This document shows positions 57,674 to 64,000 of a DNA stretch of 64,000 bases, piece after piece. The stretch comes from Rhizopus arrhizus (Eukaryota; Mucoromycota; Mucoromycetes; Mucorales; Rhizopodaceae): positions 496,001 through 560,000 of the forward strand of contig JAKZZE010000017.1 in the NCBI GenBank assembly GCA_024220505.1, read 5' to 3'. Position 1 is the first letter of the stretch. Each line of letters starts with the position of its first letter. The notes beneath the pieces were generated by a model, which was not told where the DNA came from, searched no databases, and saw nothing but the letters and a program-made list of their open reading frames with translations. Both the position numbers and the translations under genes were made by a program.

Positions 57674-58204
57674 ATAATCAAGTCTGAACTATCAAAGAAT
57701 TGTTTATAAATCTGATGAAGACGAATTACTATAATAAATACGCTTTATTTTGTATACATATGATATCACGTTTATTTCTTTATGAAACTCCTTCATCTCT
57801 TTGCTTTACTATAAGTTTTTAATGCCTCTGCTTGTGAGAGCGCTTCACTTGCGGCAATTGACAAGTACTGTAAGCGCTATGTGCTTATATTAGGCTGCTT
57901 TCCTATTGGACATCATCAATAGGATACATTTGGCCGGGTTACATAACAAAGATGGACGCGTTAAATTCATTTTATTCATCCGGTTGCAACGATAAGGGAA
58001 GCGAGCTTATTAAAAATAGTTAGACACGCGTGGATGTTCATAACGATAAAAACTATATCATTGTATTTTGCTAAAACTGAGATAGGTGCTATGAACAACT
58101 AATATCAAAGCTTGCAAGTACTTTTTTTAATAGTGAAATCTATTAAATCTATAATTTTTTACATATTACAGAAATAATACGATTTATTTATTTTGAAATG
58201 TCTT

Positions 58205-58235
<31 letters not shown>

Positions 58236-61198
58236 CACCTCTATACCTAAAGCCTAAGAGGCATAATGAGACTGCAAGATATTTCTCGATTATCCAAATC
58301 AATTTTTTATAGACAAAGAGCTTGTTAAATTAAAAAAGTATAAGCTAAAGCATTGATAGATCACTATCAATTCTTCAACTTGTCAAACTTTTTGCTCAGC
58401 TCTATCTTTTGATGACTAGTCAATGAATGCCTCTTTTTATGAAGCTTTCTTTTGTTGATTATGATATGCTATTTTTAAAAAGTAATGCTGCTTTCATATA
58501 TAAATTATGCTATGAAATTTATAAAAACGTGATAAAACAGCGTTATAATTACCCTCAAAGATTATGTGGGATCGACAATTGATATTTGAATTCATTGTTT
58601 TACAATATATTGTAACCATTATTTTAATTTTTTTAACTCTGCATTACAATAATACAATTTCTCATTTTCTGACGTTTCTATAAAGTCTGAGAGAAAACCG
58701 TTTGTTTGTGTGAGAAGATATGGATGCCTAAAAAGAGAAAAGTATTCTTATACAAGTAAAACTTAATCATTAGGATTGAAGTATATTGTGACACGAGCAC
58801 AATATATACTTGGCTCTCCTTGCCTATGTATCCTTATCGTCTTTTAATGGCAAGTGTTAATTTACAAAAGGAGTTTTGTTTTATACTTCCTATCTCACAA
58901 AGTACAATAAAGAAGTCCAAGGGGAATCTTGAAGCAGATTTTCTTTTTTGCCCTTTAGTCTATCAACATAAAAGCTACCAAAGTACTTGTTCAGTCTACT
59001 TTATAGTCATTAATTAAAAGACAAACTTATTTTGGGACTTTATAAAAGTTGGCTCATGTAAAATGGCCAAGAAAAATGGCAATGCTATTATAGTTTTGAC
59101 TTGTACTGTCTTTATTGTGTAAACAAGGAAAAGGGGTTTACATATTTGTATATGAAACAATTCATGACAAAACACATATTTTGAAACCTTGTATAACCTT
59201 TCTACCTTTTCATTATTCAGCTATAATGCTTTTTAAGAAACAATCTGTTGCTTCTCTATAAATCATATTATTGAGAAATTTTTTAAAAAAACTTTGGACG
59301 CATATTGTTATATAACTAATAATTTAATATCGATAAAATGCTGACGATAGCAATATGTGTTTTACATTTGATTTAATATCATTTCTTTTCTGCTTACTTA
59401 ATGAATGTGTGTTGAAATTTTTATATGATAGGCTTATGTATCCTTTTAAATAATTAGTTGGGATGCCTGTGCTATTCATTTCTCGCAGATTTACTATTCT
59501 TAGTCTATTCAACCTTCTTTTTTTCGCACTAGAGCAAATAAAAACAATTTGTCACATTAATGCTCATATGACGTTTATTCTGTTATGTAATTTCGTTTCA
59601 AAATAGCATAGACAAATGTATGATTGATAAAACATAAAGAATATACAACTGTGTTTTTGAATCCTAATTCATTATTTAGATATAATCACATGTTTTTCTA
59701 TTATTAAAGTAATTTTTGTTTGTGCTTTATTAAGTTTGTAATAGATTGTGCTGCATTGAACAAACTTAAACTTGTTATTAATTTCATATGAGTTATGGAC
59801 AAGGAAATCATCTAGTTTTGCCTTTATTATGCTCATGCTTGCCTTATGGGTAGTCTCTATTCGTATAAAAAAGGTAGAGGGTATTGAGATGGGGTATTGG
59901 TCTAAGTGAATTTATTATTAAAAGCTTTACTACGAAACTTTGTGTTATTATTGCTGTTCATGTCTCTTTCCTTTCAACATTTATAATCAATGTTAGCATT
60001 TCTCCTGTTACCGTGGGTATTCTTTGCAAGGAACATAACACTATTCATTGCTACTTGCTAACTCTCAAGCCTGAATTGTCCTTCAAACTGTATTGTGAAA
60101 CAAAAGAAATCATAATGTTATATTAAAACACAATAATTTTGCGTGCTTAATATCTATCAGCTTGCTTTGTGATTGGATTCAAAATTAACTGAGGCTTTTT
60201 AGATAATAAAAATAGATTTATTTAAGGCACCAAAAGAGGTTTTACCTTCACCTACAAATGTCTTTTGGTGTAAAAGAAAATGAGGATCTGCTCTTTTGTT
60301 ATGTTTTATAATAGAGAATGAAGTAGCAGTTGCCTGGGATTGGACTTGCTTTTAAAGTAGTCCTTTTCTTAACCAATGAATTGATTCAATTGTAATTAAA
60401 AGCAAAATATTACAAAAGCTTATTTTGAAATGCTTCATTCATCTTTTTTCAGCTCAGAAAAATAAAAAAAAAACTCAAAAAAATACAGCCTTCAAAGTTA
60501 TAATTCTAGAATTTATTGTTATTATTATTATTATTGTTATTATTTTGTTTTTTAAAGCATAAAAAGTCTAATTCAAATTGTACTTTCAGACTCAATTCTT
60601 TGCACATGTCCTAGTAACACTTCTGGATGCTATTTTCGTGTCAAATCTACTGCTTCGTATCTAGTTTTTTCTCCCACTTTGTTAATCTAGTAAGTCAATG
60701 CCAAAAGAAGTATATGACGTTTTAATTTGATTTTAAAGGAGTGCAGCTAAAAAGAATAGGTATTATTCCAAGTTTCGGTGAACAAAAGACCATTTTGATG
60801 TCGGAGAAGACGGAGCGATCAAGGACAAAGCATGCTAGCTGTACTGTAATTTTTTTTAGCTGGAGATTTAACTTGGAGAAAAAGAGACATGAAATACACG
60901 ATTAAAAGAATGATGCATACACAAACTGGAAATAATATAGAAGCGGAGTGAGGCATCATTCATATCACCCATCTTTTCTTTCTGCATGGAATATAAATGA
61001 CTTCTTGGGTTGAAGAGAAGAAAAAAAAAAAATTTATGAGCAACACTTCTTGCTTTTCTATCCTGAAAAGGGCAAATGAAGGTGACCCTTCAAGAGTGTT
61101 GTACCATTTATTACGTCACATGAGATTTTGAATGTAAGAAAAAGTCATAATTTTTTTTCCCTCTTGCACGTTTTTGTATATCTTTTCTTATACACAAT
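57674..61198. other. AT-rich stretch with one possible peptide relic
   Basis: No conserved gene is seen. An A32 run lies near 58,208-58,239 and a TTATTG/TTATTA repeat near 60,515-60,545. At 59,932-60,126 a frame without an ATG in the expected place resembles the secreted-peptide gene (see findings). Other open frames (58,820; 59,324) lack signals. Confidence 0.45.
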
Positions 61199-63778
61199 AT
61201 GGAACGTGTTGATACCAATCAGTCTTCCCTTGAAGAAAAAGCACCAAAACCTATATTAAACAGTGGGCATGGACCAAGAAAGTCCATAAGCGGCGTTGAT
61301 ATTTTAAATGGTCTCAAGATCATCACTTCAACTAATGACATTCTTCCTTCACCTATACCATCTTCTTCTCATACTCCAGTAACTGAAAATCACATTGCAG
61401 ATCAAATTGATGACTTTGACATTAAAGAGCCAATAGGTTTAAAAGAGTGAAAAAAGTTTATAAAAAGCAATGTTTACATTAGTTTTTGTATGTGTTAGGT
61501 TATGGGTCATCTGCTATTGTATACAAAGCTATTTATAAACCATTAAATAAGCCTATGGCATTAAAAATGATTGATCTTGACAAGTTTGAAAGAAATCAAA
61601 TCGATGAACTCCGAGTAATAATAATAATATCACTTTTTGCATAAAAATAAGCTTATTTTTTTTTTTATATAGCGTGAAACAGCTTTGATGGCCTTATGTA
61701 AACATCCAAATGTATTACGAGTCTATGGTTCATTTGTTCATGGTTCAAAATTATATATCGTCACACCTTATTTATCAGGTGGTTCATGTTTGGATATCAT
61801 GAAGACCCGATACCCAGAAGGATTAGATGAGTTGAGCATTGCTACTATTTTAAAGCAAGCATTAGAGGCATTAATTTATTTGCATAAAAATGGACATATT
61901 CATCGAGATGTAAAAGCAGGCAATCTTTTAATGGATGAAGATGGGTCAGTTTTATTGGGTGATTTTGGTGTGTCTTCTTCTTTGATGGAAACAGGTGAAA
62001 GAGGCATGCGAAAGACATTTGTAGGTACTCCTTGTTGGATGGCACCTGAAGTCATGGAACAAGCAGAATACGATTATAAAGCGGATGTTTGGAGTTTTGG
62101 AATAACTGCGATTGAGTTGGCTACAGGGCATGCCCCCTTTGCTAAATATCCACCCTTAAAGGTAGTACAAAGATGTCATTGTGTATGTGCGTGTTTAGAA
62201 AAGTATGTATTTTTAGGTGCTTATGATGACACTTTCAAATGATCCTCCAACCTTGGAAAGAGAGACAGGAACACACAAATTTTCAAAAGGCTTTAAAGAT
62301 ATGGTAGATAGTTGTCTCATCAAAGATCCACATAAAAGGCCCACAGCTGAAAAGTTACTTCAACATTCTTTCTTTAAACAAGCAAAAAAGAAGGAATACC
62401 TCGTGAAAACTATCTTATCCGATTTACTCCCATTAGAACAGAGACCACGTAAAAGGATACCGCAAAAGCAAGTAACTATCACAAAGATAGATGATGCATG
62501 GAATTTTGATGATGACGATGATGCCGACGCCGATGATGATCACAGTAATGAGGAAGATGATTCAGATACAATGGATCATGCTAAATCTTTACAAAGAAAT
62601 CAAAAGGCTCAAGATAATACAGAAGTGAGACAAAAAACGAATCCTCCAAAGCGACATATATCCTTTGGTGATGTTGTTGTGCGTAGTAATAATGGCAGTA
62701 TTCATCCAACAGAATCAGTGAATTCTGCTTCTTCGACACCCCCAAGAAAATCACGATTTGTGATAGAGGAAAGTGTACGAGATAACACAGACAATTATGC
62801 TTTGTCTGCCAGATCACCTAGCCCTATGCCTGAAGATAAAGACACAGACCATCCTTCAGTATGTGTCAGCTTAATAAGAATATTAATAATAGCGATAATG
62901 TATTTATATATCATTATCTTAGGACAGTGAAATCGTAAAGGGGCGATTTTATGTTAATCATCCTAAAGCACCATCTACCGCAAATGAAACACCAAGTTTT
63001 GATGAACAACAACCACTTCATAAAGTAGCTAGTCAAGATCTTCTTAGTAAGTTATAAATTAGGTTATAACTTATTATTCTTACACATCCACTAGCTGCAG
63101 ACCGTAAATCTCGTTTTGAAGTTCAGCACAACAGTGGATCTGCTTCACCCATGATTTATCAACCAGTTCCACTTTCTCGAGATAGTTCTTACTCATCTTC
63201 CACAGGCAATTCTAATCATTCAAGGTCGAATTTGATTACCAGATACCCGACCAGTGAACCCAAAGACTTATTAACTTCAGAAAATATTGCTCTTTTAACA
63301 GAATCATCGAGAAAGATTGGTCGATTTGAATTGACTTCTAATAATGAAACAAATACAATTCATACTACAACATCAAGGGGAAGTGTTTCTTCTAGTAACA
63401 CAGACCATGATATTTTACATATACAATCCCAAATTGAAGAGCTGCTTCGATACAATGAATCACAGAAATCTCTTTTACAAGATTTAAATTTAACAATTCA
63501 ACAAAAGAAGTCTAGCTTGTTACATGAACAAAGGTACACTTCAATTTAAGCTTGTATATAAAATGATCTCTAACATAGCAATAGTCAAAAACCACTTGTT
63601 CCTGAAGAACTTTCATCCAATGTGGTAAGTAAAATGATAAACTACAAAACAAGCAAATTGATAAGAAAAATAGGAACACTTGGAGAAACTGATACAAAGT
63701 ACATTACGTGAAAATATACAACTACAAAAAGAGAATGAAGCGCTTAGAAAAGAATTGAAAGAGTTAAAAAAACAATAA
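61199..63778 (+). CDS. Ste20-family kinase, OSR1/SPAK/FRAY-like, with RFxV motifs
   Basis: Eight exons (61,199-61,436; 61,499-61,614; 61,673-62,161; 62,217-62,858; 62,923-63,046; 63,095-63,533; 63,579 or 63,585-63,624; 63,674-63,778) encode 732 or 730 residues. The kinase domain (about 70-340) has [11 protein letters not shown] (glycine loop), MALKMIDL (lysine), [41 protein letters not shown] and [19 protein letters not shown]. The activation segment and [18 protein letters not shown] are OSR1-like. After an acidic run, the disordered tail carries SRFVIEE, GRFYVNH, SRFEVQH and GRFELTS, then a coiled coil ([20 protein letters not shown]). In animals OSR1 docks RFx[V/I] motifs of partners, so their presence here is notable. 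A role in osmotic, cell-wall or polarity signalling is plausible. Confidence 0.88.
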
Positions 63779-63960
63779 AAAAGTAAAAGTGGTACCATGG
63801 CTACATACAATAGTCCTCCTTTGTGTATATCCGCTAAGCATATGTCACGTGCATGATTTTAAAGCATATAACATTTTTCCATGTTTGTTTATATGCTTTT
63901 CTAGCATAATTTTTTTTTCTTTTCTTTTTCTTTTTTTTTTTTTCTTTCTTTATTAAAAAT
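63779..63960. promoter_or_regulatory. Short intergenic region and pyrimidine-rich leader
   Basis: These 182 bases separate the kinase stop from the next ATG. The last ~50 are almost pure T and C, like the leaders of other genes here. Confidence 0.4.
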
Positions 63961-64000
63961 ATGGAAGGTAGTAGAAGTGAAGAAAGGATAATGCAACCTT
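63961..64000 (+). CDS. Start of a further gene, cut by window edge
   Basis: An ATG directly after a long pyrimidine-rich leader opens MEGSRSEERIMQP and the frame remains open to the edge. The leader context matches other starts in the window. Too short to identify. Confidence 0.4.
   Translation, partial: MEGSRSEERIMQP

Overview
The window is nuclear DNA of a filamentous fungus, most probably an early-diverging Mucoromycota/Mucorales species (inference). It is very AT-rich. Genes are cut by many introns of about 45-60 bases with GTAAGT-like donors and TAG acceptors, and ATGs often follow pyrimidine-rich leaders. Several proteins are fungus-specific: a velvet factor, an AreA-type N-terminal domain protein, and an LRR/PP2C/cyclase adenylate cyclase. 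I saw no bacterial-style operons, rRNA, tRNA or CRISPR.

Bases 1-24,000 are repeat-rich and gene-poor. They hold a partial unknown gene (1-864), an intact non-LTR retrotransposon (3044-7901) flanked by a 15-base target-site duplication, a decayed fragment of a related retrotransposon (about 11,795-12,587), two Tc1/mariner-type transposase remnants, and a 338-base dispersed repeat present twice. There are also three members of a PD-(D/E)XK-like protein family: one intact (19,088-20,155), one that has lost its candidate catalytic residues (about 20,845-21,415) and one broken (about 8,086-8,935). The first two share a 41-base leader just upstream of their starts, facing each other. Two small single genes also sit here: an AreA-domain protein (9552-10070) and a proline-rich protein ending in CCCGW (17,413-17,703).

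Bases 24,200-54,500 are a dense housekeeping and regulatory block. In order: GT49-type glycosyltransferase, velvet regulator, TBC-domain protein lacking both catalytic fingers, START-domain lipid-binding protein, GATA-like zinc-finger protein (-), seven-helix membrane protein, SPP1/CFP1-like PHD protein, kinesin-14, THG1 (-), NOP10 (-), GATA factor (-), adenylate cyclase and V-ATPase subunit d (-). Summed exon lengths are multiples of three for every multi-exon model here.

Bases 54,500-61,200 are mostly AT-rich sequence without recognisable conserved genes, apart from a 40-residue cysteine-rich secreted peptide (57,551-57,673), a possible 37-residue ORF and a possible relic of the peptide. 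The window ends with an OSR1/FRAY-like Ste20-family kinase carrying four RFx[V/I/L] motifs (61,199-63,778) and the first codons of another gene at 63,961.

The genes do not form one pathway. Signalling is well represented (cyclase, GPCR-like protein, Ste20-like kinase, GATA and velvet regulators). The most unusual content is the lineage-specific PD-(D/E)XK-like family with its shared leader.
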